Below are positions 11,131 through 20,604 of a stretch of DNA of 64,000 nt, piece by piece. The position numbers were made by a program, and so were the translations under genes. This DNA is from Cellulomonas timonensis (lineage in GTDB: Bacteria; Actinomycetota; Actinomycetes; Actinomycetales; Cellulomonadaceae), in NCBI RefSeq assembly GCF_900046455.1, contig NZ_FCOT01000010.1, forward strand, positions 248,001-312,000. The letters are read 5' to 3'. Within the stretch, counting starts at the first letter, position 1; each line of letters starts with the position of its first letter. Under the pieces are notes generated by a model that did not search any database, was not told the origin of the DNA, and saw only the letters and a program-made list of their open reading frames with translations.

Positions 11131-11170
11131 GAGGCGCGCGGCGCTCCCCCACGGGAGCGCCGCGCGCCTC
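11131..11170 (+). terminator. Rho-independent-type hairpin after rmlB
   Basis: A perfect 18-bp stem (left arm GAGGCGCGCGGCGCTCCC, 11131-11148) with a CCAC loop. It ends directly against the -10 element of the next gene, separating rmlB from the LCP genes. Confidence 0.85.
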
Positions 11171-11171
11171 A

Positions 11172-11177
11172 TATGCT
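11172..11177 (+). promoter_or_regulatory. -10 element of a leaderless promoter (LCP gene)
   Basis: TATGCT, then CCTCCG (6 nt), then the GTG start at 11184. Confidence 0.55.
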
Positions 11178-11183
11178 CCTCCG

Positions 11184-12482
11184 GTGACCATCCGCCACGC
11201 AGCCTCTTCGCGCCCACGGGCCGCCCGCCACTCGCGGCGCCCGCGCACGCACCATGTGCTGCGCGGCGTCGGCCTCGTCATGACGGCGGTGCTCGCCTTC
11301 GGCGCGACCAGCATGGCCACCGCCCTCGGCAAGATGGAGGGCAACATCGACGCGGTCGACGTCACGGACCTGCTGGGCGACGTGCCCGTGCCGACGAGCA
11401 CCGATCCGAGCGATCCGAACGCCGGGCAGGCCATGAACATCCTGCTGCTGGGCTCGGACCAGCGCGACGGCGAGAACGCGGTGATCGGCGGCGACGCCGC
11501 GGGGATGCGCTCCGACACCACGATCGTCATGCACATCTCGGCCGACCGGTCGCGGGTCGAGCTCGTGTCGATCCCCCGCGACTCCCTGGTGGACATCCCC
11601 TCGTGCACGATGCCCGACGGGTCGACCAGCTCCGCCCGCCGGAACGCGATGTTCAACGAGGCCTTCGCGATCGGCGCGGACCGCGGTGGCGACATGGCCT
11701 CCGCCGCAGCGTGCGCGATGAAGACCGTCATGGCCACGACGGGCGTCCCGCTCACCGACTTCGCCGTGATCGACTTCGTGGGCTTCATCAAGATGGTGGG
11801 CGCCCTCGGCGGCATCGACATGTGCATCCCCACCGTCATGCGCTCCTCTGACGCAGGCCTGGACCTCTCCGCCGGGCAGCAGACCCTCGACGGCAGCACC
11901 GCGCTCGCCTTCGCCCGCGCGCGCAAGGGCGTGGGCCTCGGCGACGGCTCCGACACCGGGCGGTTGGGGCGGCAGCAGGAGTTCCTCTCGGCGATGGCCA
12001 AGACGATCTTCGAGAAGAACCTGCTCACCGATGTCACGGGCCTGGTCCGCTTCCTCGACGCGGCGACCGAGTCGGTCACCGCGAGCCCGAACGTCGCGCG
12101 GCCCGCCAACCTCGCAGGGCTCGCGTTCAGCCTGCGCAGCATCTCCACCAGCAACATCACCTTCACCACGATCCCGTGGGCAGCTGCCCCGAGTGACCCG
12201 AACCGGGTCGTGTGGACGTCTGAGGCTGACGCGATCTGGGACAACATCGCGAACGACCGACCGATGCTGAGCGTCGACGAGGCCCCCGCCGACCCAGCGG
12301 TCGACCAGTCCACCGACGCGGGAACCAGCACGGGGAACGACCCGGCGGCCGGCGGCACGCCGGAGCAGCCCGCCCCGGCCACAACTGATGCCGCTGCGCC
12401 CCCGGCCCCCGAACCCGTCCAGACGAAGAAGGCGGGCAAGGAAGCCTTCTCGGCGAACGACGTCACGTCCACCTGCGGCTGA
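11184..12482 (+). CDS. LytR-CpsA-Psr (LCP) family wall-polymer ligase
   Basis: A 432-aa phosphotransferase of the LCP family, which transfers lipid-linked glycopolymers to peptidoglycan outside the membrane. A short basic cytosolic tail is followed by one helix (about residues 33-52). The LCP domain shows ILLLGSDQRDGE, the first conserved Asp/Arg region GMRSDTTIVMHIS, VSIPRDSLVDIP, and a later DGSTALAFARARK with catalytic-site arginines. The C-terminal 70 residues are a low-complexity Pro/Ala/Thr linker. GTG at 11184 fits a leaderless transcript. A second LCP gene follows 8 nt downstream, so the two form an operon beside the glycan synthesis genes. Confidence 0.92.
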   Translation: MTIRHAASSRPRAARHSRRPRTHHVLRGVGLVMTAVLAFGATSMATALGKMEGNIDAVDVTDLLGDVPVPTSTDPSDPNAGQAMNILLLGSDQRDGENAVIGGDAAGMRSDTTIVMHISADRSRVELVSIPRDSLVDIPSCTMPDGSTSSARRNAMFNEAFAIGADRGGDMASAAACAMKTVMATTGVPLTDFAVIDFVGFIKMVGALGGIDMCIPTVMRSSDAGLDLSAGQQTLDGSTALAFARARKGVGLGDGSDTGRLGRQQEFLSAMAKTIFEKNLLTDVTGLVRFLDAATESVTASPNVARPANLAGLAFSLRSISTSNITFTTIPWAAAPSDPNRVVWTSEADAIWDNIANDRPMLSVDEAPADPAVDQSTDAGTSTGNDPAAGGTPEQPAPATTDAAAPPAPEPVQTKKAGKEAFSANDVTSTCG

Positions 12483-12490
12483 TCACGGAC

Positions 12491-13909
12491 ATGGCCGGCG
12501 ACAGCAGCACGCCACCGCGGGGCTCTCGCGCGCGCCCGGGCGGGACTGCGAAGCCCGCTGCCGGCCGCCGGCCGCCGCCGCAGGACCCGGCTGCCCCGCC
12601 CAGTTTCGCGCCCGGATCCGACCGCAAGCCGGACTCCGGCCCCGCCCGCCCGACGGGCTCGCGACCGGCGACGCCGCCGCCTGCCACGCGGGTGGGCCGG
12701 CCCACGCCTCCGCCGCCGCCACGCCCCCCAGCGCCTGCCGCGGGCGCCAGGCGCCCGCCGACGATCACCCCCGCCACGGCACGCACCGGCTCCGGCGCTG
12801 CGCCGGCGTCCGCCCCACCCGTCCGCGTCGCCGGCCGTCCAGCCGACCCCGCGGCGAAGCGACCCCCCACCTCACCAGAACGGCCCGCCGTCGGCGGTCG
12901 CACCCGGGACTCCGCAGCGGGTGGCACTCGTCCGCCCGCGACCACGACGCCCACGCGGATCCGCGCACCCCGCCGCAAGATGATCCTGCTCGGCGTCGCG
13001 ATCGTGCTGGTCCTGATGCTCGCCTGGCCCATCGGCCTGCTGATGTGGGCCAACGGCAAGATCGACCACGTCGACGCGCTGTCCGGCGCCGCGGGCACCC
13101 CTGGCACGACCTACCTGCTCGCCGGGTCGGACTCGCGTGCGGACGGCGCCATCGAAGACACCGAGACCCAGGGCGCCCGCACCGACACGATCATGCTGCT
13201 GCACGTCCCCGACAGCGGGCCGACGGCGCTGATCAGCCTCCCGCGCGACACCTATGTCGAGATCCCCGGCCACGACCCGTCGAAGCTGAACGCCGCGTTC
13301 TCCTGGGGCGGCGCGCCGCTGCTGGTGCAGACCGTGGAGCAACTCACCGGGCTCACGGTCGACCACTACGTCGAGGTCGGGTTCGGCGGCATCGAGCAGG
13401 TAGTGGATGCCGTGGGCGGCGTCGAGCTGTGCTCGGACCTGACGGTGGACGACGCGGACAGCGGCATGGTGTGGACCCCCGGCTGCCGTGAGGTCGGCGG
13501 TGTGGAGGCGCTGGCCTTCGCCAGGATGCGCAAGGCGGACCCGACGGGCGACATCGGGCGCGCCGAGCGCCAGCAGCAGCTCATCGGCGCCCTGTCCAGC
13601 AAGGTCGAGAACCCCGGGCTGGTCTTCCAGCCAGGGCGGCAGGTCGATCTGCTGACCGCGGGCACGGGCGCTCTGACCGTGAGCGAGGGCACGGGCATCC
13701 TCGACCTGGGCGGCCTCGCGCTCGCCTTCCGCAACGCCAAGGGCGAGGGCGGGATCACCGGCACGCCGCCGATCATCAGCTTGGACTACCGGCCGGGCAA
13801 CGTCGGCTCGACGGTGCGACTGGACCCGGACCAGACCCCGGGGTTCTTCGCGGCGATCGGCGCGGGCACGTGGCCGGCGGGCCCGACCGGCGGCGCGCCC
13901 ACCGGCTGA
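12491..13909 (+). CDS. LytR-CpsA-Psr (LCP) family wall-polymer ligase with long Pro-rich N-terminus
   Basis: A 472-aa LCP protein. Residues 1-155 are a disordered, Pro/Ala/Arg-rich cytosolic region; a membrane helix follows at about 160-180 (MILLGVAIVLVLMLAWPIG). The extracellular LCP domain has YLLAGSDSRADG, GARTDTIMLLHVP, LISLPRDTYVEIPG, SWGGAPLLVQTVEQLTGL and ALAFARMRKADPTGD with IGRAERQQQL. It lacks the C-terminal linker of its upstream paralogue. Same operon as that paralogue; two ligases next to one glycan cluster suggest overlapping or polymer-specific attachment. Confidence 0.92.
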   Translation: MAGDSSTPPRGSRARPGGTAKPAAGRRPPPQDPAAPPSFAPGSDRKPDSGPARPTGSRPATPPPATRVGRPTPPPPPRPPAPAAGARRPPTITPATARTGSGAAPASAPPVRVAGRPADPAAKRPPTSPERPAVGGRTRDSAAGGTRPPATTTPTRIRAPRRKMILLGVAIVLVLMLAWPIGLLMWANGKIDHVDALSGAAGTPGTTYLLAGSDSRADGAIEDTETQGARTDTIMLLHVPDSGPTALISLPRDTYVEIPGHDPSKLNAAFSWGGAPLLVQTVEQLTGLTVDHYVEVGFGGIEQVVDAVGGVELCSDLTVDDADSGMVWTPGCREVGGVEALAFARMRKADPTGDIGRAERQQQLIGALSSKVENPGLVFQPGRQVDLLTAGTGALTVSEGTGILDLGGLALAFRNAKGEGGITGTPPIISLDYRPGNVGSTVRLDPDQTPGFFAAIGAGTWPAGPTGGAPTG

Positions 13910-13967
13910 GGCAACGGGCCCGACTCAGCCCTCGCGGGCCGTCGGATCAGGCGTGGTCAGCGAGAGG

Positions 13968-14513
13968 TCAGGCGCCGAAGCCGATGGGCTTGCGTTGGCC
14001 CGTGCCAGATGTCGCGCGCAGCCGCTCGCCCTTCGCGTCCGCCTGCGCGCGCAGCCCGTCCTGGAACACGGCCATGGCCGCCGCGAGCCGAGCCGCCTCG
14101 TCGTCGGAGCCCGATGCGAGGATGCGCACCGCCAGCAGCCCGGCGTTACGGGCGCCGCCGACGGAGACCGTGGCCACGGGCACCCCGGCGGGCATCTGCA
14201 CGATGGACAGCAGCGAGTCGAGGCCGTCGAGGTGCGCGAGCGGGACCGGCACGCCGATCACCGGGAGCGTCGTCACCGACGCGAGCATCCCGGGCAGGTG
14301 GGCCGCTCCCCCGGCGCCGGCGATGATGACGCGGAGCCCGCGCGCGGCGGCGGTGCGCCCGTAGTCGATCATCTTCTCGGGCTGCCGGTGCGCGGAGACC
14401 ACGTCCACCTCGACCGGCACGTCGAACTCGGCGAGCGCGTCGGCCGCTGCCTGCATCACCGGCCAGTCGGAGTCCGAGCCCATGACGATGCCCACCGTCG
14501 GCTGCGCGCTCAT
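13968..14513 (-). CDS. purE: N5-carboxyaminoimidazole ribonucleotide mutase
   Basis: A 181-aa class I PurE. It moves the carboxyl group of N5-CAIR to give CAIR in purine synthesis. Active-site motifs are GSDSDWPVM (12-20), [11 protein letters not shown] (38-48) and the glycine-rich [14 protein letters not shown]. The length is typical. ATG at 14513 starts one base after the purK stop, so the two enzymes are coupled. The C-terminal tail is slightly longer and more basic than the minimal fold. Confidence 0.96.
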   Translation of the reverse strand: MSAQPTVGIVMGSDSDWPVMQAAADALAEFDVPVEVDVVSAHRQPEKMIDYGRTAAARGLRVIIAGAGGAAHLPGMLASVTTLPVIGVPVPLAHLDGLDSLLSIVQMPAGVPVATVSVGGARNAGLLAVRILASGSDDEAARLAAAMAVFQDGLRAQADAKGERLRATSGTGQRKPIGFGA

Positions 14514-14514
14514 C

Positions 14515-15696
14515 TCAGATCTCCTTCTGGTCCAGGGAGTCGCCGCGCAGCAGCGCGGCGGCGGCACGGGCCCGGGCCCGCAGGTCGTCGAGGTCGTCGC
14601 CGGAGATGTTCACGTGGCCGAGCTTGCGGCCCGGGCGCACGTCCTTGCCGTACAGGTGGACCTTCACGGCCGGGTCCAGGCGGGCCACGGGCCCCAGGGC
14701 GTCGGTGAGCTCCTCGCGCGTGGAGCCGAGCACGTTGACCATCACGGTCCACGGCGCCCGGGGCGACGTGTCGCCGAGCGGCAGGTCAAGCACCGCCCGC
14801 AGGTGCTGCTCGAACTGGCTGGTCACCGCGCCGTCGATCGTCCAGTGGCCGGAGTTGTGCGGGCGCATCGCCAGCTCGTTGACGAGCACGTGCGGGGGCT
14901 CGTCGGGCGTGGCGCCCGGAACCTCGAACAGCTCGACGGCCAGCACGCCGGTGACTCCCAGGCCCTCGGCGACGCGGACAGCGAGCTCCTGCGCCGCGCG
15001 CGCGGTCTCGGGGTGCAGCCCGGGCGCGGGGGCGATGACCTCGGCGCAGACGCCGTCCTCCTGGACGGACTCGACGACGGGCCAGGCGCGCACCTCGCCG
15101 GACGGGGTGCGGGCGACCAGCACGGCCAGCTCACGGCTGAACGGGACCATCTCCTCGGCGATGAGCGGGACGCCCATGCCGCTCTGCGCCGCCGCGAGCC
15201 AGTCGGCGGCCTCGCCGCTCGACCGCACCACGCGCACGCCCTTGCCGTCATAGCCGCCACGCACCGTCTTGACGACGGCGGAGCCGCCGTTCTGGCCGAG
15301 GAACGCGTCCAGGTCCGCGGCCACGGCCACGGGCGCCCAGCGCGGGCACGGCACCCCGAGGGCAGCCAGCCGCTCGCGCATGACCTGCTTGTCCTGGGCG
15401 TGCACCAGTGCGTCCGGCCCCGGGTGCACGGCGATGCCTCGGGCGACGAGCTTCTCGAGCAGGGCGTTGGGCACATGCTCGTGCTCGAACGTCAGCACCT
15501 GCGCGCCCGACACGAGCGCGTCCACGGCCGCCGGGTCGTTCGCCGCGCCCACCGGCGCGTCCACCACCACCTGGGCCGCCGACGACTCCGCGTCTTCGAC
15601 GAGGACCCTCAGCCGCAGCCCGAGCGCGGTCGCCGCGGGCGTCATCATGCGGGCGAGCTGCCCGCCCCCGACCACTGCCACCACTGCTGCTGCCAC
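14515..15696 (-). CDS. purK: 5-(carboxyamino)imidazole ribonucleotide synthase
   Basis: A 393-aa ATP-grasp enzyme making N5-CAIR from AIR, ATP and bicarbonate; it acts just before PurE. Signature features are [11 protein letters not shown] at the N-terminus, [24 protein letters not shown] (ATP-grasp loop), [16 protein letters not shown] and the metal/ADP region [20 protein letters not shown] at 15696 places the glycine-rich motif about nine residues from the start, as usual. A minus-strand TAGGCT (15705-15710) lies 8 nt before the GTG, so the mRNA leader may be only a couple of nucleotides. Confidence 0.95.
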   Translation of the reverse strand: MAAAVVAVVGGGQLARMMTPAATALGLRLRVLVEDAESSAAQVVVDAPVGAANDPAAVDALVSGAQVLTFEHEHVPNALLEKLVARGIAVHPGPDALVHAQDKQVMRERLAALGVPCPRWAPVAVAADLDAFLGQNGGSAVVKTVRGGYDGKGVRVVRSSGEAADWLAAAQSGMGVPLIAEEMVPFSRELAVLVARTPSGEVRAWPVVESVQEDGVCAEVIAPAPGLHPETARAAQELAVRVAEGLGVTGVLAVELFEVPGATPDEPPHVLVNELAMRPHNSGHWTIDGAVTSQFEQHLRAVLDLPLGDTSPRAPWTVMVNVLGSTREELTDALGPVARLDPAVKVHLYGKDVRPGRKLGHVNISGDDLDDLRARARAAAALLRGDSLDQKEI

Positions 15697-15813
15697 GACG
15701 CCCGAGCCTAGTCGAGGCTGCCGACCCGTCCGACGAGCGTCCACGCGCACAAGGGCTCTGGAAATCGGTGAAATCGGGCACAGCGTTCACAGGCGCCACA
15801 CCGGCGCGGGGCA

Positions 15814-15819
15814 TAGGGT
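15814..15819 (+). promoter_or_regulatory. -10 element of a leaderless promoter (gtrA-like gene)
   Basis: TAGGGT, then CGACCA (6 nt), then the GTG at 15826. Confidence 0.5.
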
Positions 15820-15825
15820 CGACCA

Positions 15826-16374
15826 GTGCCTGCCTCCGCCGCCGACGCGCATCCACTGCGCGCCATGCGCTCTCGACTCCTCGAACTGAGCCGGTTCCTC
15901 TCCGTGGGAGCCGTCGCCTTCGTCGTCGACCTCGGGCTGTTCAACGCGCTCCGATTCGGTCCCGGCAGGCTGCTCGAGGACAAGCCCCTGACCGCCAAGA
16001 TCATCTCGGTGGCGGTGGCGACCCTCGTCTCGTGGCTCGGGAACCGCCACTGGACCTTCTCGCAGCACCGCACCACGCACCGCGGGCGTGAGCTCACGCT
16101 GTACGCGGCGATCAATGTGCTCGGGGTGTTCATCGGCATCGGGACGCTCGCGTTCACGCACTACGTCCTCAACCTGCGCACCCCGCTGGAGGACAACATC
16201 TCCACGGTGCTCGGCATCGTGCTCGGCACGATCGTGCGCTACGTCGGGTACAAGAAGCTGGTCTTCACGACGCGCACCCCGGCCAGCGAGGCGCCGGCTC
16301 CCGCACGCGACGTCCAGGCGGCGCCGCGACCTGCTGTCGGGCTCGGCGACGGGGACGTCGGCCCTCAGGCCTGA
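15826..16374 (+). CDS. GtrA-family membrane protein
   Basis: A 182-aa integral membrane protein with four predicted helices and the family signature SWLGNRHWTFSQHR between helices 2 and 3, then RYVGYKKLVF at the end of helix 4. GtrA proteins are implicated in flipping polyprenyl-phosphate-linked sugars or otherwise supporting cell-surface glycosylation. The C-terminal 35 residues are hydrophilic. It stands alone between purK and a two-component system; a link to the glycan cluster 2 kb away is inferred. Confidence 0.88.
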   Translation: MPASAADAHPLRAMRSRLLELSRFLSVGAVAFVVDLGLFNALRFGPGRLLEDKPLTAKIISVAVATLVSWLGNRHWTFSQHRTTHRGRELTLYAAINVLGVFIGIGTLAFTHYVLNLRTPLEDNISTVLGIVLGTIVRYVGYKKLVFTTRTPASEAPAPARDVQAAPRPAVGLGDGDVGPQA

Positions 16375-16392
16375 GCCGGGCTCAGCGCCCGC

Positions 16393-17715
16393 TCACCGCC
16401 ACCGCCGGTCCGTCCGCGGCGAGATCATCGACCCGCGCGGCAGCACCACGTCGGGGGCCAGCGACGCGGGCACGCCGGCGAGGAACAGCGCGAACACGGC
16501 GGGCCGGCGCTGGGCGAGCTCGAGCCTCCCGCCGTCGGCTGAGGCGAGGTCGCGGGCCAGCGCGAGGCCGAGCCCGGTGCCGGCGCCTGAGGTGACCTCC
16601 CGCTCGAAGATCCGGGGGGCCAGGTCGTCGGGCACGCCTTCGCCCTCGTCGGCGACCTCGACGACCACGGCTCCGGAGGGCCCGCTGGGCCGGGAGCGCA
16701 CGGTGGTGGTCCCGCCGCCGTGCTTGAGCGAGTTCTCTAGCAGTGTCGCGATCACCTGGGCCAGGGCGCCGGGGGTGGCGAGCACCTGCACTGCGGGGTC
16801 GATCTCGAAGACGAGGCGGCGGTCGGCTGCCGTGTAGGCGGGCTCCCACTCCTCGCGCTGCTGGCGGAGCACGTCGGCGAGGACCACGGCCTCGGTGGTG
16901 CCGCCCTGTGCGCGACGTGAGCGGGCGAGCAGGTCGTCGACGACGGTGACGAGGCGTTCGACCTGCTCGAGGGAGATCCGGGCCTCCTCGCGCACCTCGG
17001 GCTCGTGGGCGGCGAGGGCGATCTCCTCGAGGCGCATCGACAGCGCGGTCAGCGGGGTGCGGAGCTGATGGGACGCGTCGGCGCCGAATTGCCGCTCGGC
17101 GGCGAGCCGCCCGGCCATGCGGTCGGCGCTGCGGGCGAGCTCTGCGGCGACGAGGTCGATCTCCTCGACGCCGGACGGGCGCAGTTGCGGCCGCACCTGC
17201 CCGGAGCCGAGCTGCTCGGCGGACGCCGCGAGGTACACGAGGGGGGCCGCTAGCCGGTTCGCCTGCCAGATGGCCATGGCGATGCCGGCGCCGAAGGCCA
17301 CGACGGCGGCGACGACGACGAGGGCGATGACGCGCGCGCTGATCCAGAACACGTCCCACCAGGAGACGTAGAGCGCGATCATGGCGCCGTTCGCCGACTC
17401 GGTCTGGACGGAGACGTAGCGGCCCTCGATCGCGGGCCCGGCTTGGTACTGGGCGCCGTCGGGCGCGACCACGAAGACGCTGGCCTCGAGCGTGCCCTCG
17501 CCTCCGACGGCCACTTCGAGCATCCGCGCGGTGAGCGGGATGCCCTCTTCGATGCGGAAGTCCACGGAGCGGGCGAGTCCGGCGGCGCGCGCCTCGAGGG
17601 CGCTGACCTCGTTCTCGCGGACGAGCTGGGCGACGATGAAGGCGAGCGGGAAGCCAAGGAGGACCACCGCGACGGTGACCGCCGCGATCGTCGACTGGAG
17701 GACGCGACGGCGCAC
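16393..17715 (-). CDS. Sensor histidine kinase (OmpR-partner type)
   Basis: A 440-aa membrane sensor kinase. Two helices (about residues 8-32 and 123-148) flank an extracytoplasmic sensor of about 90 residues; HAMP-like and HisKA regions follow with the phospho-acceptor H216 in FGADASHQLRTPL. The HATPase part has the N-box TLLENSLKHGG, G1 VADEGEGVP and G2 GAGTGLGLALARD. The GTG start lies 2 nt after the response-regulator stop, so it is the second gene of the operon. The signal is unknown. Confidence 0.93.
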   Translation of the reverse strand: MRRRVLQSTIAAVTVAVVLLGFPLAFIVAQLVRENEVSALEARAAGLARSVDFRIEEGIPLTARMLEVAVGGEGTLEASVFVVAPDGAQYQAGPAIEGRYVSVQTESANGAMIALYVSWWDVFWISARVIALVVVAAVVAFGAGIAMAIWQANRLAAPLVYLAASAEQLGSGQVRPQLRPSGVEEIDLVAAELARSADRMAGRLAAERQFGADASHQLRTPLTALSMRLEEIALAAHEPEVREEARISLEQVERLVTVVDDLLARSRRAQGGTTEAVVLADVLRQQREEWEPAYTAADRRLVFEIDPAVQVLATPGALAQVIATLLENSLKHGGGTTTVRSRPSGPSGAVVVEVADEGEGVPDDLAPRIFEREVTSGAGTGLGLALARDLASADGGRLELAQRRPAVFALFLAGVPASLAPDVVLPRGSMISPRTDRRWR

Positions 17716-17717
17716 GT

Positions 17718-18410
17718 TCAGCCTCGGTCGCCCTCGCCGGTCTCGAACCGGAAGCCCATGCCGCGCACGGTGGTGACGTAGCGCGGCGCGTTGGCGTCGT
17801 CGCCGAGCTTGCGGCGCAGCCACGAGACGTGCATGTCCAGGGTCTTCGTCGAGCCGGACGGGTCGGAGCCCCACACCTCGCGCATCAGGGTGTCGCGGCC
17901 GACGACGGTGCCGGCCGCTCCGACGAGCACGCGCAGCAGGTCGAACTCCTTGGCGGTCAGGTGGAGTTCACGCTCGCCCTGGAACGCCCGGTGGGCGGCG
18001 ACGTCGACGCGCACGTTCTGGGCGTGCAGCTCGTCCTCGTCGGCGGCGTCGCCGACAGTGCGGCGCAGCAGCGCCCGGACGCGGGCGAGCAGCTCGGCGA
18101 GGCGGAACGGCTTGGTGACGTAGTCGTCGGCGCCGGCGTCGAGCCCGACGACGAGGTCGACCTCGTCGGCGCGCGCGGTGAGCACGAGGACGGGGGTCGT
18201 CAGCCCTTGATTGCGGATGGCACGGGCCACGTCGAGCCCGTCCATGTCGGGCAGGCCCAGGTCGAGCACGACGAGGTCGGCCTCGCTCGCGTGGTCGATC
18301 GCGCCTTGACCGGTTCCTTGCACGTGCACGTCGTAACCTTCACGCCCGAGGGCCCGGGCCAAAGGCTCGGCAATTGCGGGGTCGTCCTCCGCCAGCAGCA
18401 CGTGGGTCAT
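17718..18410 (-). CDS. Response regulator, OmpR/PhoB family
   Basis: A 230-aa two-domain regulator. The receiver domain has the acidic pair EDD (8-10), phospho-acceptor D50 in LVVLDLGLPDMDG, the conserved T in VLTARA and K in YVTKPF. The winged-helix domain (about 130-225) ends with the typical YVTTVRGMGFRFE. It is expressed with the downstream kinase. TAGCAT plus 6 nt directly before its ATG indicates a leaderless transcript. Targets are unknown; the divergent neighbour is the mannanase gene. Confidence 0.95.
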   Translation of the reverse strand: MTHVLLAEDDPAIAEPLARALGREGYDVHVQGTGQGAIDHASEADLVVLDLGLPDMDGLDVARAIRNQGLTTPVLVLTARADEVDLVVGLDAGADDYVTKPFRLAELLARVRALLRRTVGDAADEDELHAQNVRVDVAAHRAFQGERELHLTAKEFDLLRVLVGAAGTVVGRDTLMREVWGSDPSGSTKTLDMHVSWLRRKLGDDANAPRYVTTVRGMGFRFETGEGDRG

Positions 18411-18416
18411 CGGCCC

Positions 18417-18422
18417 ATGCTA
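18417..18422 (-). promoter_or_regulatory. -10 element of a leaderless promoter (response regulator)
   Basis: On the minus strand TAGCAT is followed by GGGCCG (6 nt) and the ATG at 18410. Confidence 0.55.
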
Positions 18423-18518
18423 GGTCATGGGCGGGTTCACGACCCGGCTCCACGCGAGGACACTTTGTTCGAAGCGCGAAGTTAGCCGTTGACTCTCCCG
18501 ATATGTCCTGGTTCGCTG

Positions 18519-18548
18519 TCACCGGGCGACAACGAGGCCGCCCGGTGA
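18519..18548 (+). promoter_or_regulatory. Hairpin in front of the mannanase ribosome-binding site
   Basis: A perfect 10-bp inverted repeat (TCACCGGGCG and its complement, 10-nt loop) ends 5 nt before the AGGAG at 18553-18557. A TTGACT at 18489-18494 could be a -35, but no good -10 is seen. A TTCG-N5-CGAA inverted repeat lies further upstream at 18468-18480. The hairpin may affect mRNA stability or ribosome access. Confidence 0.45.
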
Positions 18549-18563
18549 TCCCAGGAGACGACG

Positions 18564-20507
18564 ATGTCCCGACCACACCTGCTGGTCGCGACCGCAGCCG
18601 CGATCGCGCTCGCACTCCCCCTCGCCACCGCGGCGCCCGCGACAGCGCACCGGCCCAGCCCCGTGCCCGTGGCGGAGCAGTTCGTCCAGCGCGCCGGGCC
18701 CCTGCTCACCCTCGCCGGCAAGCCCTACCGGTTCGCCGGGACCAACAACTACTACCTGGAGTACTCGGCGCCCGCGATGACCGACGCGGTCCTGGAGAAC
18801 GCGTCCGCGTCGGGCTCCACCGTCGTGCGCGCCTGGGCCTTCCTCGACGTCCCCAGCGCCGACGACACGGGCGACAAGGGCGTCTACTTCCAGTACTGGG
18901 ACGGCCAGCGCCCGGCGTACAACGACGGGCCGGACGGCTTGGAGAAGCTCGACTACGTCGTGGCGAAGGCCAAGGCGGAGGGCGTGCGGCTCATCCTGCC
19001 GCTGACGAACAACTGGTCGGACTTCGGGGGCATGGACCAGTACGTCGCGTGGGCCGGCGGCGCGCACCACTCCGACTTCTACACCGACGCGGCCATCCGG
19101 CAGTGGTTCAAGGACTGGATCAGCCACGTCCTCGAGCGCACCAACACGCTCACGGGCGTCAAGTACAAAGACGACCCGACGATCATGGCGTGGGAGCTCG
19201 CCAACGAGCCGCGCTGCGTGGGCTCGGGCAGGTTCCCGAAGGACCCGGGCTGCACCGTCGACACCCTCACCCCGTGGGTGGCCGAGATGTCCGCGCACAT
19301 CAAGTCCATCGACCGCAACCACCTGGTCGGCACCGGCGACGAGGGCTTCCTCAACCTGCCGGACGGGACCGACTGGACCGACAACGGCAACGAGGGCGTC
19401 GACTCGCAGGCCTGGGCGGCGCTGCCCACGATCGACTACCTCAGCTACCACCTCTACCCCGACGGCTGGGGCAAGGACACGGCCTGGGGCACGCAGTGGA
19501 TCAAGGACCACTCCGCGGCCGCTCGCGCCGTCGGCAAGCCCGCGATCCTCGGGGAGTTCGGCTCCAAGGACAAGGCCACCCGCAACGCCGTCTACCGTGA
19601 ATGGACGGACGCCGTGCATCGCAGCGGCGGCGCCGGGGCACTGTTCTGGCTCCTGTCGGACGTGCGCGAGGACGGCACGCTCTACCCCGACTACGACGGC
19701 TTCACGGTGTACGCGTCCTCGCCGGTGTCCCGCACGCTGAAGAACTTCGCGACGACGATGGCGAACCCGCTGCGCTTCACCTTCCCGCCCGTGGCCGACG
19801 ACGACGCGGCGCAGACCGACTTCGACACGCCGGCCAGCCTCAGCCTCACCGCGAACGACATCGCCTACCAGGTCAAGGTCGTGCCCAGCACGCTCGACCT
19901 CGACCTCGCGACGAAGGGCACGCAGCGTGAGCTCACAACCCCGCAAGGCTCCTTCGCCGTCTCCCGCGCCGGCGATCTGACCTTCACCCCGGCGGAGGGG
20001 TTCGCGGGCAAGGCCGTGGCGTCCTACCAGGTCAAGGACCAGATCGGGCGCTCCTCGAACACCGCCCAGGTCACCGTGACGGTGAAGCCGTCGGCGACGG
20101 CGGCCCAGACGCTCTTCGACTTCGCCGACGGCGCCCAGGGATGGACGGGGAACAGCGCCGCCACCGCCGACGGCTCGGGGCGGCTGGCCATCACCAGCGC
20201 CAACTCGTGGTTCGGGGCGCGCCTCGCCGAGCCCGCCGACCTCAGCACCCGCAGCACGCTGCGGTTCGACCTGGTCGCCACAACCGGCACGAGCCCCATC
20301 CTCGCGCTCCAGCTCGGCCCCGAGTGGACGTGGTGCCAAGCGGCGCCGTTGCCGTGGACCACGTCCCCGGCGACAGGGGCGGACGCCGTGGCCTTCGACC
20401 TCACCACCCTCGACGACGCCTGCGCCGCGCTGCTCGGCGAGGTGCGGGCCGTCAACATCTGGTTCAACACCGGCGAGCACGTGATCGACGAGGTCGGCGT
20501 CGGCTGA
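18564..20507 (+). CDS. Secreted GH5 endo-beta-1,4-mannanase with accessory domains
   Basis: A 647-aa secreted enzyme cleaving mannan backbones. The signal peptide ends near residue 28 (PATAHRP). The GH5 (subfamily 7-like) barrel spans about 40-395, with acid/base E215 in MAWELANEPR and nucleophile E331 in AILGEFGSK. Residues about 405-505 form an Ig-like module (VADDDAAQTDFDTPASL to TAQVTVTV). The last 140 residues, with LFDFADGAQGWTGN and several Trp, look like a carbohydrate-binding jelly-roll. A GGAG lies 6 nt before the ATG. It is a single-gene unit and probably acts with the transport and xylanase genes nearby in hemicellulose use. Substrate is inferred from family similarity. Confidence 0.9.
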   Translation: MSRPHLLVATAAAIALALPLATAAPATAHRPSPVPVAEQFVQRAGPLLTLAGKPYRFAGTNNYYLEYSAPAMTDAVLENASASGSTVVRAWAFLDVPSADDTGDKGVYFQYWDGQRPAYNDGPDGLEKLDYVVAKAKAEGVRLILPLTNNWSDFGGMDQYVAWAGGAHHSDFYTDAAIRQWFKDWISHVLERTNTLTGVKYKDDPTIMAWELANEPRCVGSGRFPKDPGCTVDTLTPWVAEMSAHIKSIDRNHLVGTGDEGFLNLPDGTDWTDNGNEGVDSQAWAALPTIDYLSYHLYPDGWGKDTAWGTQWIKDHSAAARAVGKPAILGEFGSKDKATRNAVYREWTDAVHRSGGAGALFWLLSDVREDGTLYPDYDGFTVYASSPVSRTLKNFATTMANPLRFTFPPVADDDAAQTDFDTPASLSLTANDIAYQVKVVPSTLDLDLATKGTQRELTTPQGSFAVSRAGDLTFTPAEGFAGKAVASYQVKDQIGRSSNTAQVTVTVKPSATAAQTLFDFADGAQGWTGNSAATADGSGRLAITSANSWFGARLAEPADLSTRSTLRFDLVATTGTSPILALQLGPEWTWCQAAPLPWTTSPATGADAVAFDLTTLDDACAALLGEVRAVNIWFNTGEHVIDEVGVG

Positions 20508-20529
20508 GCAGGCCCACACCTCCACCCGG

Positions 20530-20561
20530 GGGCTGACCCGCGCTCCGGCGCCGGTCAGCCC
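20530..20561 (+). terminator. Hairpin terminator after the mannanase gene
   Basis: A 9-bp stem (GGGCTGACC and its complement) plus an inner GCGC/GCGC stem, 23 nt after the stop codon. Confidence 0.6.
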
Positions 20562-20592
20562 GCGGGCTGAGCCGGTCCGCAGCCATGGCGTC

Positions 20593-20598
20593 TAGGCT
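20593..20598 (+). promoter_or_regulatory. -10 element of a leaderless promoter (sensor kinase)
   Basis: TAGGCT, then CGCCGC (6 nt), then the GTG at 20605. Confidence 0.5.
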
Positions 20599-20604
20599 CG
20601 CCGC

